From IMG/VR virus record IMGVR_UViG_3300006751_000002, positions 1 to 44,003 of that record: a stretch of 44,003 nt of DNA; one strand, 5' to 3'. Made by a program: the position numbers and the translations under genes. The first letter of the stretch is position 1, and each line of letters opens with the position of its first letter. The notes under the pieces are model-generated. The model was not told the origin of the DNA. It did no database searches and saw only the letters and a list, made by a program, of their open reading frames with translations. Positions 1 through 6,685 of the stretch are shown piece by piece. Origin of the DNA: a virus.

Positions 1-123
1 GGCGTTGTCGGTGTCGTCATCGGAGTTACTGCCAGCGTTCTTGTTGCTATCAGCATTCAGTAAAGCACGCATATTCAGGTCTCGTTCAAATACTACCACC
101 ACGCTGTACTCAAAGGGATTGGA
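1..123. repeat. 123-bp terminal direct repeat, left copy
   Basis: Identical to 43881-44003. Both a minus-strand gene (dam) and the 3' end of a plus-strand gene pass through it intact on the circular map. It therefore looks like the overlap of a circularised assembly (or a permuted genome) rather than a biological terminus. Confidence 0.97.
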
Positions 124-531
124 CTTTGGCACACCATTCTCGTCCTCAAAGCGAACGCGACCCTCAATACGGTGAATACGTCCGTACATTTCGGCCCATC
201 TCCACCACTCGGTGCCGACTCTGGCGGGCAACAGCATTGTCACTCGCTCACAGTCCCACGCCGACTCATGGAAGACGCACCTGATAGCCTTAGCAACCCA
301 GGGAAGAATGTTATTGTAGGGCGGATTGCAGAAGCAGCTCCCTTCCCATCCTAACTCGTCCTGAAGTGCCGAATTGTCTTCGGTGTAGTAGGTGTTGCAC
401 AGATGGTTGTCATGTGATGCGGCAAGGTCTGCGTGGAACGGCCCGAACCTCCGGCTGAGTTCTCGGTATAGGTATTTGGGTGTCCTTAGGTCCTGCGCTG
501 CCGTCTTTTTATTCGTCGGCGGCTTTTTCAT
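1..531 (-). CDS. dam: Phage Dam-type DNA N6-adenine methyltransferase (main part; C-terminus wraps the circular join)
   Basis: Reading the minus strand from ATG at 531 gives 177 codons that run off the left edge without a stop. On the circular map three more codons and TAG follow, at 43880-43869, giving 180 aa. The catalytic NPPY motif (residues 69-72) follows the D-x-A-A type segment (FHADLAAS, about 33-40). This order is that of the phage N-6-adenine methyltransferase family (Dam, PF05869). It would methylate adenine in phage DNA, perhaps for protection against restriction or for replication or packaging control. GGGGAG lies just upstream of the ATG. The start overlaps the previous gene by 23 nt, suggesting translational coupling at the end of the early operon. 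Family assignment is firm; target site unknown. Confidence 0.88.
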   Translation of the reverse strand, partial: MKKPPTNKKTAAQDLRTPKYLYRELSRRFGPFHADLAASHDNHLCNTYYTEDNSALQDELGWEGSCFCNPPYNNILPWVAKAIRCVFHESAWDCERVTMLLPARVGTEWWRWAEMYGRIHRIEGRVRFEDENGVPKSNPFEYSVVVVFERDLNMRALLNADSNKNAGSNSDDDTDNA

Positions 532-868
532 CTTTCTCCCCAATGATCTGGTCGAGCTTGAGGATTTGTCGTCTACGTTCAAGTCGTCTATAAGTTGCGT
601 CATCAGTTCTCTCCATTCCTTCGGTTGGTCCTGGCTCAGTCTTTTGTTCCAGCACAGTAAATTCTCGTTGTGGTCTGCCTTTGCACCTGGCTCTACCTCC
701 ATCCGGTGGACCCGGACACTCAGAGCAGGGGTCCTCCGACATTTCGTGATACCCCATGACCAAAGCGCCGTGAAGCAGGCACGTTTCCGGCACCACCCCT
801 AACTTGACAGCCAGCTTAAGTTCTCTGTCAGTAGAGCGGGCCTGCTCAAATTCAAAATAGTTGCTCAT
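509..868 (-). CDS. Hypothetical 119-aa Cys-containing protein
   Basis: No family recognised. The N-terminal half has cysteines in a loose zinc-ribbon-like arrangement: one near residue 30, a C-x2-C in DPCSECPG, and another in RARCKG. The C-terminal third is highly charged with a helical Arg/Glu-rich stretch and may be a coiled coil. The ATG at 868 overlaps the stop of the upstream membrane-protein gene (TGATG), and its own 3' end overlaps the dam start by 23 nt. It is thus embedded in a coupled operon, which is the main reason for believing it. A small metal-binding protein is possible but unproven. Confidence 0.7.
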   Translation of the reverse strand: MSNYFEFEQARSTDRELKLAVKLGVVPETCLLHGALVMGYHEMSEDPCSECPGPPDGGRARCKGRPQREFTVLEQKTEPGPTEGMERTDDATYRRLERRRQILKLDQIIGEKDEKAADE

Positions 869-1044
869 CAGTCGCCCCCGTCTCGGCTGTGGACCGTCAC
901 CTCCGCGTCATCCCCAGCATCCTTGGTTACCGATGCGTCCTTGCCGCTGGAAATTTCGGAAGCTTCAACCCAGAAACCCAGCCCGACGATGCACCCTGCA
1001 AAAACCGCAGAGATGAGCACCCCTTTTATAATTATCCATATCAT
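868..1044 (-). CDS. Small single-span membrane protein, 58 aa
   Basis: Starts MIWIIIKGVLISAVFAG. One strongly hydrophobic segment (about residues 2-24) is followed by a polar, acidic C-terminus. A longer in-frame reading exists, but the ATG at 1044 overlaps the stop of the previous gene as ATGA, the usual arrangement in this operon, so I chose it. Function unknown. Small membrane proteins at this place in phage early operons can be superinfection-exclusion or host-takeover proteins, but nothing here shows that. Confidence 0.62.
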   Translation of the reverse strand: MIWIIIKGVLISAVFAGCIVGLGFWVEASEISSGKDASVTKDAGDDAEVTVHSRDGGD

Positions 1045-1286
1045 TTCAACTTCACTCTTACCCTCGGGCTGTGCCCAAATTCGTCTTCTAGTGTCTTTAA
1101 TAGAGGGTCTACCTCGGGGATGTCGCCCCGAAGATACACCCGGTAATTCTTTCCATACCGTCGCTTCGCTGGTCGCCATGTGCCAGACGCAGTCTCGCTT
1201 GATGCGCGGGCATCATCGTAACAGTCATTGCACCACCGTTCCTGACGCCTATGCCTGCACTCAGACAGCCACATCATCTGCCTCAT
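1041..1286 (-). CDS. Hypothetical 81-aa Cys/His-containing protein
   Basis: The N-terminal part contains C-x8-C-x2-C (CRHRRQERWCNDC), reminiscent of a small zinc-binding knuckle. The rest is basic, with a predicted strand (NYRVYLRG) and an acidic helix. It starts inside the last codons of the integrase gene (26-nt overlap) and ends ATGA-coupled to the next gene. Start codons at 1286 or 1274 are both possible; GAGG stands 6 nt before the latter. A DNA-binding accessory of the integrase (excisionase) would fit the position, but the sequence does not prove it. Confidence 0.6.
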   Translation of the reverse strand: MRQMMWLSECRHRRQERWCNDCYDDARASSETASGTWRPAKRRYGKNYRVYLRGDIPEVDPLLKTLEDEFGHSPRVRVKLK

Positions 1287-2364
1287 TCACTAGCCGCATA
1301 GGTAGTGCATGGACGTATTTCTCGGTCGTTGCGATACGCCTGTGCCCCATCCATTGCTGTACATTCTGTAGCGGCACACCTGCCGCCAGCCACAGTGAGC
1401 ACCTGCTGTGTCTTAGTGCGTGCGGGGTGATGCGTGGCAGCCGCGTCGAAGGAGGTTGAGTAGGGTCTCTTCCATACACCGCGTCACACTCTGCCTCCCA
1501 GTTTAGGTTTTCGACTGCTATAGACAACGCTCCCCGGAACTCGGTTGACGTTGGTGCTGTGTCATTCATGTTCATCAGGGCAACATTGGTAAGTGCATCA
1601 CGCCCCACCTTCGAGATGCCTTTACTCCCGAACGGAATCTCTCTGCCCGACCTGCCTTTAGTGCGCTCAAAGTCTGAACACTCAACCCGAAGAACAGATG
1701 GATACAGGTCCCGTATTGATAGTGCCATCAGCTCCGAGATTCGCAGTGATGAGTGCCAAAGCGCGTCTGCTATGATGCGCATTCTTTGATCTCGAAAACT
1801 CAAAGCCCTGAGCATCTTCGAGCTAACGATGAAGGCCCGACTCTGGGTGTTACGTACCGCTGTTGGCTTCTCTACTTTGTCTACTGGGTTTGTCTTCATC
1901 CAGCCCTGCTTTATGCAGAAGTTAAAGAATACACTAAGGTGTCGCAAGTTCTTACAGACCGTATTCGTTGTGATGTATCCGTCTCCACAAGGTGTTGCCA
2001 GTCGTCGCGTTATGTAGTCCTGCACATGAGTTGGCCGAACATCATGCAGAGACACCGGCAACTCTCTCGCCTTCTTGATTGTCCTTGTGATGTCATCCAT
2101 GTGCATAGAAGTTGCCGAACGCGAATTGATTCTCACGTCGTAGAACTTCTGCAATGCCTTTGCTGTTGTAACCATCTTCCTTGGCTTGTATCTTTTTCGC
2201 CAGTCATCAACGTCCCCCTCAAACACGGCACGTTCAAACTCTGCGAATTGGAACTCGGCCATCGCTTTACTCGACGCACTTAGCGTTTCGCGATACCGCA
2301 CATTGTGAATCCTCTTGTCTATGGACCAGACACCCGTCTTGTCGTTATACTTTAATCCCCTCAT
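1261..2364 (-). CDS. int: Tyrosine recombinase / phage integrase
   Basis: Site-specific recombinase of the lambda-integrase family, which would integrate or excise the phage genome, or resolve multimers. All catalytic residues are visible (numbering from ATG at 2364, 367 aa): Arg208 in SSLRISEL, Lys236 in ERTKGRSG, His315-x-x-Arg318 in PHALRH, His341 in WMGHRR and nucleophile Tyr350 in EKYVH. An N-terminal SAM-like core-binding domain covers about residues 65-165. An in-frame reading reaches 2436, but GGGAG sits 6 nt before the ATG at 2364. The gene overlaps its neighbours on both sides, so no attachment site can lie directly beside it. The catalytic set is complete, so the enzyme is probably active. 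Confidence 0.93.
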   Translation of the reverse strand: MRGLKYNDKTGVWSIDKRIHNVRYRETLSASSKAMAEFQFAEFERAVFEGDVDDWRKRYKPRKMVTTAKALQKFYDVRINSRSATSMHMDDITRTIKKARELPVSLHDVRPTHVQDYITRRLATPCGDGYITTNTVCKNLRHLSVFFNFCIKQGWMKTNPVDKVEKPTAVRNTQSRAFIVSSKMLRALSFRDQRMRIIADALWHSSLRISELMALSIRDLYPSVLRVECSDFERTKGRSGREIPFGSKGISKVGRDALTNVALMNMNDTAPTSTEFRGALSIAVENLNWEAECDAVYGRDPTQPPSTRLPRITPHALRHSRCSLWLAAGVPLQNVQQWMGHRRIATTEKYVHALPMRLVNEADDVAV

Positions 2365-2881
2365 CGTCATCTCCCATTTGTTCGTCAAAGAATTTCTCCA
2401 TCTCGTTCTCATACCACCGTGCTTTATTTGCATCATCGGGGGCTCGCACCTTAACCTCCTTGTCTATAATTTTCTCACGGATATACTTGCAATAAGCCTG
2501 CGCTTGCTCAGGAGGCAGTCTTTCTTCTGGGCTGGGTCCACTCGCTCTAAGATTCTCCGCCACCTCAAGCTGCTGCTTTCCAAATCTGTCTTTCTTAACC
2601 TGGTCAAAGGCGTGAGATTTTATAGCTGCAGGTGAGGGTGGAAACTCTGTGCGGTGATTGATCCACCAGGCAATAGATTCTTCCAGGTCCAGTGCCTTCA
2701 TCTCACCCAAGACTGCACCCCAGTGCTGCCACTGTTTGATCGTGAAGCCACGACCGTAACATTCGAGCAGGGGATTAATGGCCGCCTTAATGCTTTTGCC
2801 ATCCAACTCCGTCTGTCTTCGAGGAGAGGGTCGCTTATGCCCCATCTTCTTCATCTTGATTAGTTCATCAACCGACTTCAT
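2345..2881 (-). CDS. Possible helicase-loader-like replication protein, 178 aa
   Basis: The central part (about residues 33-90) runs helix, W-x2-W, a helix with D-x-E-E-S-I-A-W-W, then the E-F-P-P-S-P-A-A-I motif. This resembles the N-terminal domain of phage helicase loaders/inhibitors of the G39P type, which end in a P-P-t-x-x-E-I motif. The resemblance is by eye and weak. A polar, acidic C-terminal tail follows. The gene lies directly after a replication-protein-like gene and SSB, has AAAGGAG before its ATG and overlaps the upstream stop by 14 nt. Context supports a replication role; the exact function is inferred. Confidence 0.6.
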   Translation of the reverse strand: MKSVDELIKMKKMGHKRPSPRRQTELDGKSIKAAINPLLECYGRGFTIKQWQHWGAVLGEMKALDLEESIAWWINHRTEFPPSPAAIKSHAFDQVKKDRFGKQQLEVAENLRASGPSPEERLPPEQAQAYCKYIREKIIDKEVKVRAPDDANKARWYENEMEKFFDEQMGDDDEGIKV

Positions 2882-3245
2882 TGTAACTCCTTTGCCCTAA
2901 TGCGGCATCTATGGCATCTGCAACACTGTCAGTAGCATCATCATCTAGGATCACTCCCTCGCTCCTTTCGGAGAGATCATCAACCCGTCCTGGGAGAAAG
3001 ACCCAACTGAAAGTTGCAAACCATCCCGAGTTGTTGACACCAAAGTACCAGCCCGTAGTGCTCATATACTTGAAAACCTTCTCCCAGACCTCAAGATCAT
3101 CCCAGCCTTCGTTCACCCATCTCCTCTTCAAGTTCTTCATCCGCTTGGCGGTAAGGCTGCGGCTGGGCCTCGCCTTTGGCATAGGCGGGGTCCTGTATTT
3201 ATTCCAAAGGTCACACAAGTCACCCTCGATCTCCTTCAAGTCCAT
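2868..3245 (-). CDS. Phage replication-protein C-terminal-domain-like protein, 125 aa
   Basis: Residues about 35-95 follow the pattern R-x-x-x-L-x2-R-W, then W-x3-F-x-Y, a G-W segment and F-S-W-V-F-L-P-G-R-V-D. This resembles the conserved C-terminal domain of many phage replication initiators, whose typical ending is W...F.W...p.N..k. In those proteins the module recruits host replication factors; here it stands alone without an N-terminal winged helix. AAAGGAGATGAGAG precedes the ATG. Its location between SSB and the possible helicase loader fits primosome assembly. Confidence 0.62.
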   Translation of the reverse strand: MDLKEIEGDLCDLWNKYRTPPMPKARPSRSLTAKRMKNLKRRWVNEGWDDLEVWEKVFKYMSTTGWYFGVNNSGWFATFSWVFLPGRVDDLSERSEGVILDDDATDSVADAIDAALGQRSYNEVG

Positions 3246-3263
3246 CTCTCATCTCCTTTCTCG

Positions 3264-3584
3264 TCAGAATGGTAGTCCGTCGCCTTCTTTTTTCTTCCCG
3301 CTGCTATCGTAGGATCCAGCCAGGATCTTAAGAGTTGGTTGGCGTGTCTTTTCGTCTTCGTCCTTCCATGGTTCGAGCGTACAGATGAGCATCATTGAAC
3401 TACCCTTCTTCGCCGACTGAAAGATCTTTGACGCAGCATCCCATGCCATACCGGACCAAAAGATTGGCTCGCGCCCGTAGCCATCGTCTGCGATGCGGAC
3501 CTTGGCATAGACGCTTCCGTTTGTACTTTCCTTTAGCTCTGGGTCGGCGCACAGCCGTCCGTTGATTGTGATTGAACTAGGCAT
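3264..3584 (-). CDS. ssb: Single-stranded DNA-binding protein
   Basis: A 106-aa OB-fold SSB. It opens with a typical strand (SSITINGRLCADPELKES) and contains F-W-S-G-M-A-W-D-A-A and a basic K-K-G-S segment. It ends in the short acidic tip EGDGLPF, the hallmark C-terminal interaction tail of bacterial SSBs (usually DDDIPF). It binds ssDNA during phage replication and recombination, and the tip recruits partner proteins. It is shorter than cellular SSBs (about 150-180 aa) because the linker is nearly missing. AAGGAGAAACA precedes the ATG. It sits next to the ERF recombinase, as in many phage recombination modules. Confidence 0.88.
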   Translation of the reverse strand: MPSSITINGRLCADPELKESTNGSVYAKVRIADDGYGREPIFWSGMAWDAASKIFQSAKKGSSMMLICTLEPWKDEDEKTRQPTLKILAGSYDSSGKKKEGDGLPF

Positions 3585-3593
3585 TGTTTCTCC

Positions 3594-4253
3594 TTACTCT
3601 GTTAGTTGTTGCTTGTCTGCGTTCTGAAGTCGAGAGGCTGCTTCGATGACATCGGCATCGCACTCGCTGATGATGAGGCTCTTCGGTGCGACGGAATATA
3701 TCTTGTCGCCATACTCATGATAGAACTTCTTGATGCACTTGTGTGCTGATTCGAGTTCCTTGCTCACGTCTTTCTTTGGGTCGTAGTCGCGGTCGTCCCG
3801 TCCATCTGGGTCGTCCTTGCCTCCTTCACCTCGCGGCAACATGAGCGCATCCCGCAAGCAGAACTTCATTGCGTAAGTGATTGAAGAACCAACTGCCTTT
3901 TCAGCGGTCATGCCTCGGGCTGCTACAATGGGCACATCAACTGTTGCGGTTTCAGCATAACCCGTCTCAGTGTCAAGGAGTTTAAGTCTGTAGTGTACTC
4001 GATCTCCGTTTGTGTTGAGATAGCTTTTCGCAAAAGCACACAGCCCAGCCTCGCTGATAGCGGTGCCGCACTTGTCGGCGAACTGATCACCCGACACGTA
4101 GTCATACTTTTGAGAGGAGTTCTTGCTGCTCTTAACTAGCCCCCCACTATCTTCAAGATTCCTTCTTGCGAGGACCATCTTCTTTGCCCACTGCGCACGA
4201 AACGGTGCGAAGATCTCAGGCTCCGGTTCCTTTGTCGTCTTTCTTGTTGCCAT
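3594..4253 (-). CDS. erf: ERF-family single-strand annealing recombinase
   Basis: 219 aa. Residues about 45-145 match the ERF superfamily layout: a lysine-rich entry followed by Y-D-Y-V-S-G-D-Q-F, a G-L-C-A-F strand, D-T-E-T-G-Y-A-E-T-A, the G-S-S-I-T-Y-A-M-K-F-C-L-R-D-A-L segment, and a D-D-P-D-G loop. ERF proteins anneal complementary single strands in phage recombination and genome circularisation (known from P22). The C-terminal third is a helical tail of the type that contacts SSB or exonuclease. Its flanking genes are an exonuclease (upstream) and SSB (downstream), the classic recombination trio. Confidence 0.87.
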   Translation of the reverse strand: MATRKTTKEPEPEIFAPFRAQWAKKMVLARRNLEDSGGLVKSSKNSSQKYDYVSGDQFADKCGTAISEAGLCAFAKSYLNTNGDRVHYRLKLLDTETGYAETATVDVPIVAARGMTAEKAVGSSITYAMKFCLRDALMLPRGEGGKDDPDGRDDRDYDPKKDVSKELESAHKCIKKFYHEYGDKIYSVAPKSLIISECDADVIEAASRLQNADKQQLTE

Positions 4254-5113
4254 TATTTCTTTCCCCCTTTTATTTTCAGGACTCGATTGCCGCGCCTGTT
4301 GGCTTTCCAGGTTGCAACTCCTGAGTCTGTTTCAATTGTGTCCATCTTTCCGTTCCCGATTTCAGCACGCAACTTGTTATCAATTGCATCCCTCTCATTT
4401 GACAGGTCACCGATAAGTTCATTCAGCTCAAGCCTTCGTGAGATCCTGCGTGCCGTTTCCGCGCCACCTTTCTTTGTCCCGACTCGCGCCTTTCGATACT
4501 TCTCTGCCAAGTACTTGCGCCATGCGGGCTTTGAGTCAACCGGCGGCTCATCTCCATCCTTCACTCGCTGCAAGAATTCGAGCGTGGCCTTGATTTGATC
4601 TCGCTCTTTGTCGAGGTCACGAATCAGAGGACCGTAGACCCTGATCTCTGTGCCCATCAGACAACTCACATATGCATACCAGACATCGTACACTGCCATT
4701 TGCTGCACGACTTGTGTCCTCACGTAGTCGGGGATAGCATCCCAACCATCGCGGGGGTCGCCCCAGTGCGCAGCACGTCTGACCCCTACCATCTTTGCTT
4801 CAATGATAACCTTTTCTCTGCGACCGTTGATCTCGGCGTGGCCGAATGCGTCTGCCGTCGCGAAGATGCCTGGATGCTTAGGATGTCTGTGGGTCATCTC
4901 GTTGATGCCAAGAATCTCGACACCAGCCTTCGCTGCACCCATCTCAATGTTGATAGCTTCCGTTGCGTTGCCAAGCCTCGTTGCCTCGTTGCCTGTGAAT
5001 GGCTCATTCAAGCCTCGCTTCTCCATCCACAACTCGATGCAATTGTTTACTGCAGCATAGGACTCAGATGCTCCTACACCACTCCTTCGGTCGAACGTAC
5101 TGTCAAACCCCAT
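4253..5113 (-). CDS. YqaJ/lambda-exonuclease-type recombination nuclease
   Basis: 286 aa. The YqaJ viral-recombinase fold is visible: RRSGVGASES near the N-terminus (the G-x-S-E motif, 14-17), a conserved Glu in LGNATEA (Glu52), Asp88 in FATADAFG, and the E-x-K pair Glu105/Lys107 in IIEAKM. This is the PD-(D/E)XK active site of 5'-3' exonucleases that resect dsDNA ends for an annealing protein. The C-terminal third is basic and helical. The open frame continues upstream to 5428 through another gene, but AAGGAGGAGACG directly before the ATG at 5113 fixes the start. Its stop coincides with the ERF start region (4253). Confidence 0.88.
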   Translation of the reverse strand: MGFDSTFDRRSGVGASESYAAVNNCIELWMEKRGLNEPFTGNEATRLGNATEAINIEMGAAKAGVEILGINEMTHRHPKHPGIFATADAFGHAEINGRREKVIIEAKMVGVRRAAHWGDPRDGWDAIPDYVRTQVVQQMAVYDVWYAYVSCLMGTEIRVYGPLIRDLDKERDQIKATLEFLQRVKDGDEPPVDSKPAWRKYLAEKYRKARVGTKKGGAETARRISRRLELNELIGDLSNERDAIDNKLRAEIGNGKMDTIETDSGVATWKANRRGNRVLKIKGGKK

Positions 5114-5558
5114 CGTCTCCTCCTTCTTTGTCAAACATAATTGTGAAGCCCTCTCCTGTCGGATGAATCCGCAGTCGAGGATTGGTGTCCTGTCGTCCCC
5201 TCTTCTCAGCCTCAGGTGTGGCACCTCTTGTCTGATGATAGGCCCGCAGAAACTCTTCGAAGTGCTCCAGAGTAAGCACCACAAAAGGTTGCTGCCCGTC
5301 GTCTTTGATAATTCCCACAGCAAGGTGCCCTTCGGGTGCGTCTCTGAGTGCTTGAGTGAGTGCGGCTCTTGGGTTTGGCTTCTTGCCCCTCTTGCATTCG
5401 AACCAGATCTCACCAGGCCAAATAACATCGGGGATGTGTGGACCAGCAGATTGAAGCCCTCTCTTTATTTCATCGGCTAGCTGGGGGAACCTTTCACGTA
5501 GCCAGCGTGCACACCATCGCTCAAAGTCGTGACCCTTTCTGCGTTGCATATTCCCCAT
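5103..5558 (-). CDS. PD-(D/E)XK nuclease, Holliday-junction-resolvase-like
   Basis: 151 aa. It shows the layout of Hjc-type and related phage resolvases: Glu13 in KGHDFERW, then a conserved R-G-L-Q-S-A-G, then Pro43-Asp44 (IPDVIW), then Glu54-Cys-Lys56 (FECKRGKK). These residues form the metal-binding PD-(D/E)XK site. It probably cuts branched recombination intermediates made by the exonuclease/ERF pair directly downstream, with which it overlaps by 11 nt. Whether it is a true resolvase or another nuclease of the fold cannot be decided by eye. Confidence 0.75.
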   Translation of the reverse strand: MGNMQRRKGHDFERWCARWLRERFPQLADEIKRGLQSAGPHIPDVIWPGEIWFECKRGKKPNPRAALTQALRDAPEGHLAVGIIKDDGQQPFVVLTLEHFEEFLRAYHQTRGATPEAEKRGRQDTNPRLRIHPTGEGFTIMFDKEGGDDGV

Positions 5559-5561
5559 CGG

Positions 5562-5645
5562 TTATCCACAAAACCACGCGAGAAGGAAGACCACCACTGC
5601 GCCTACAATGACAGCAGCCATAATCTCAGACAACCAGCCAGTCAT
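5562..5645 (-). CDS. Small membrane peptide, 27 aa
   Basis: Short gene in the gap between two larger ones. Its ATG at 5645 overlaps the upstream stop (TGATG), with GGAAGGG just before it. It encodes MTGWLSEIMAAVIVGAVVVF and a few more residues, a single hydrophobic span of about 19 residues. Its stop lies three bases before the next ATG. Spacing, ribosome-binding site and composition all fit a real small membrane peptide; function unknown. Confidence 0.5.
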   Translation of the reverse strand: MTGWLSEIMAAVIVGAVVVFLLAWFCG

Positions 5646-5815
5646 CAGTTGCCCTTCCTTCGTCTCTTCTCTTGTGAGACAAGCTGCTCCAGTGCATAGC
5701 GTATTGTCGCTGACATTGAGGTGAGAGTCGGGTGCGCTGAGATGAACTTGGTTAGCTTTTTATCTGTCTCAGCGCTAATGCGTGAACGGATGATCACCGG
5801 TAACTTGTGGCCCAT
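5645..5815 (-). CDS. Small ribbon-helix-helix-like DNA-binding protein, 56 aa
   Basis: Starts MGHKLPVIIRSRISAETDKK. A short basic strand (I-I-R-S-R-I-S) is followed by helix A (ETDKKLTKFISAHP) and helix B (SMSATIRYALEQLVS), the plan of CopG/Arc ribbon-helix-helix repressors. RHH proteins act as dimers on short inverted repeats, so the GTCAC-type dyads in the 14.9-15.2 kb control region are possible targets. A GTG 18 nt upstream is an alternative start, but AAAAGG stands before this ATG. Identification is by pattern and moderate. Confidence 0.6.
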   Translation of the reverse strand: MGHKLPVIIRSRISAETDKKLTKFISAHPTLTSMSATIRYALEQLVSQEKRRRKGN

Positions 5816-5856
5816 TGTGACCTTTTGTGCCACAGGTGTGTGGCAGGGTCAAACGG

Positions 5857-6171
5857 CTATGGTGTTCTTTTCGTTGGTTTTTTATGGTCGGATAGATTCT
5901 CAACGACCTGGCGGAGTGCTTCGTTCTCCCACTCAACACCGTTCTCAGGTTCATCTGGCGGCTCCTGCTCGGTGTCGATAGGATCGGATGCCTCCATCTC
6001 ATTGAGGAAAGCTGCATCTCGTCGAAGCCCCTCAAGACAGTACTGTTCAATGAGTGCTGACCGAGATCTGATTCGATCTTTCGGTCGCAAGTAAAGGTCG
6101 CCTCTAATTCGAGCCATCTCAGTCAATCTGTCGATGGTTTGTTGGTCAGTGTAAAAATTGAGCTGTGCCAT
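5857..6171 (-). CDS. Hypothetical 104-aa protein, ribbon-helix-helix-like N-terminus
   Basis: The N-terminus (QLNFYTDQQTIDRLTEMA) has the strand-helix look of RHH proteins. A basic segment and a second helix (RSRSALIEQYCLEGLRR) follow, then a long acidic Pro/Glu-rich tail. The spacing between the helices is longer than in classical Arc/CopG proteins. AAGGAGACTAA precedes the ATG, a version of the ribosome-binding cassette common in this arm. It could be a second small regulator beside the 56-aa RHH gene. Function unproven. Confidence 0.6.
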   Translation of the reverse strand: MAQLNFYTDQQTIDRLTEMARIRGDLYLRPKDRIRSRSALIEQYCLEGLRRDAAFLNEMEASDPIDTEQEPPDEPENGVEWENEALRQVVENLSDHKKPTKRTP

Positions 6172-6183
6172 TTAGTCTCCTTG

Positions 6184-6441
6184 TCAGTCAATGCCGCAAC
6201 TCAACAGGCTGTAGTTGGGGTGCGTGCAGGTCAGGTTCGCCGTGAACTCTTTTATGTTGTGCTTTTCGAACGTACTTCGCGGACATGCAATCTGACAACC
6301 ATCTAGCTGATGCAGTTTGAATCCCAGGTAGGTACACTTAAAAGGCACTAGGTGCCATGGGTTAGGGCCATCACCAGCTTCCGTGATGGCCCCAGGACCA
6401 CAGCTTGCGATGAGGAGGCACAGGAGTACAAAGCATCTCAT
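6184..6441 (-). CDS. Putative small lipoprotein, Cys-rich, 85 aa
   Basis: The N-terminus is a lipoprotein signal: a short basic start, hydrophobic core FVLLCLLIA and the lipobox L-I-A-S-C (Cys at about residue 14). The mature part carries six further cysteines, enough for disulphides in the periplasm. Phage-encoded early lipoproteins can block superinfection or receptor function (a role known in other phages). That role here is a guess. The start has only a weak GAGG upstream. Lipid anchoring fits an outer-membrane or cell-surface location. Confidence 0.62.
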   Translation of the reverse strand: MRCFVLLCLLIASCGPGAITEAGDGPNPWHLVPFKCTYLGFKLHQLDGCQIACPRSTFEKHNIKEFTANLTCTHPNYSLLSCGID

Positions 6442-6455
6442 GCCTCATCATATCG

Positions 6456-6677
6456 TTATGTCTCCGGTTTGGCTGGTGTGCCATCCGTCAAAGTAACGAC
6501 AAATTTATCCTCTGAGAGTCTGGCCCAGTTCTCACTTGGGATGTCGGCTATCTTTGTGAGTATCGCGTACTTCGCAGTAGCGATTGACACCCCCTCCTCG
6601 TTGTCGATGACCATGTTCACGGTGTAGGTTTCTGTGCGCCTGACTGTAAACTTTAGCTGTGTATACTTCTCTGCCAT
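6456..6677 (-). CDS. Hypothetical 73-aa protein
   Basis: Small protein with an alternating strand pattern at the start (QLKFTVRRTETYTVNMVIDN), a central helix (SIATAKYAILTKIADI) and a final strand (DKFVVTLTDG). No family recognised. AGGATGGGTA before the ATG and 8-14-nt gaps to its neighbours on the same strand support its reality. Confidence 0.62.
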   Translation of the reverse strand: MAEKYTQLKFTVRRTETYTVNMVIDNEEGVSIATAKYAILTKIADIPSENWARLSEDKFVVTLTDGTPAKPET

Positions 6678-6685
6678 TACCCATC

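Noticed and set aside
1-123. Biological direct terminal repeat of a T7-like linear genome
   Set aside because: Both dam and the last lysis gene run intact through the repeat on a circular map, which would be an odd place for fixed physical ends.
5114-5428. 105-residue N-terminal extension of the YqaJ-type nuclease frame
   Set aside because: It lies wholly inside the PD-(D/E)XK gene on the same strand, and a strong ribosome-binding site marks the ATG at 5113.
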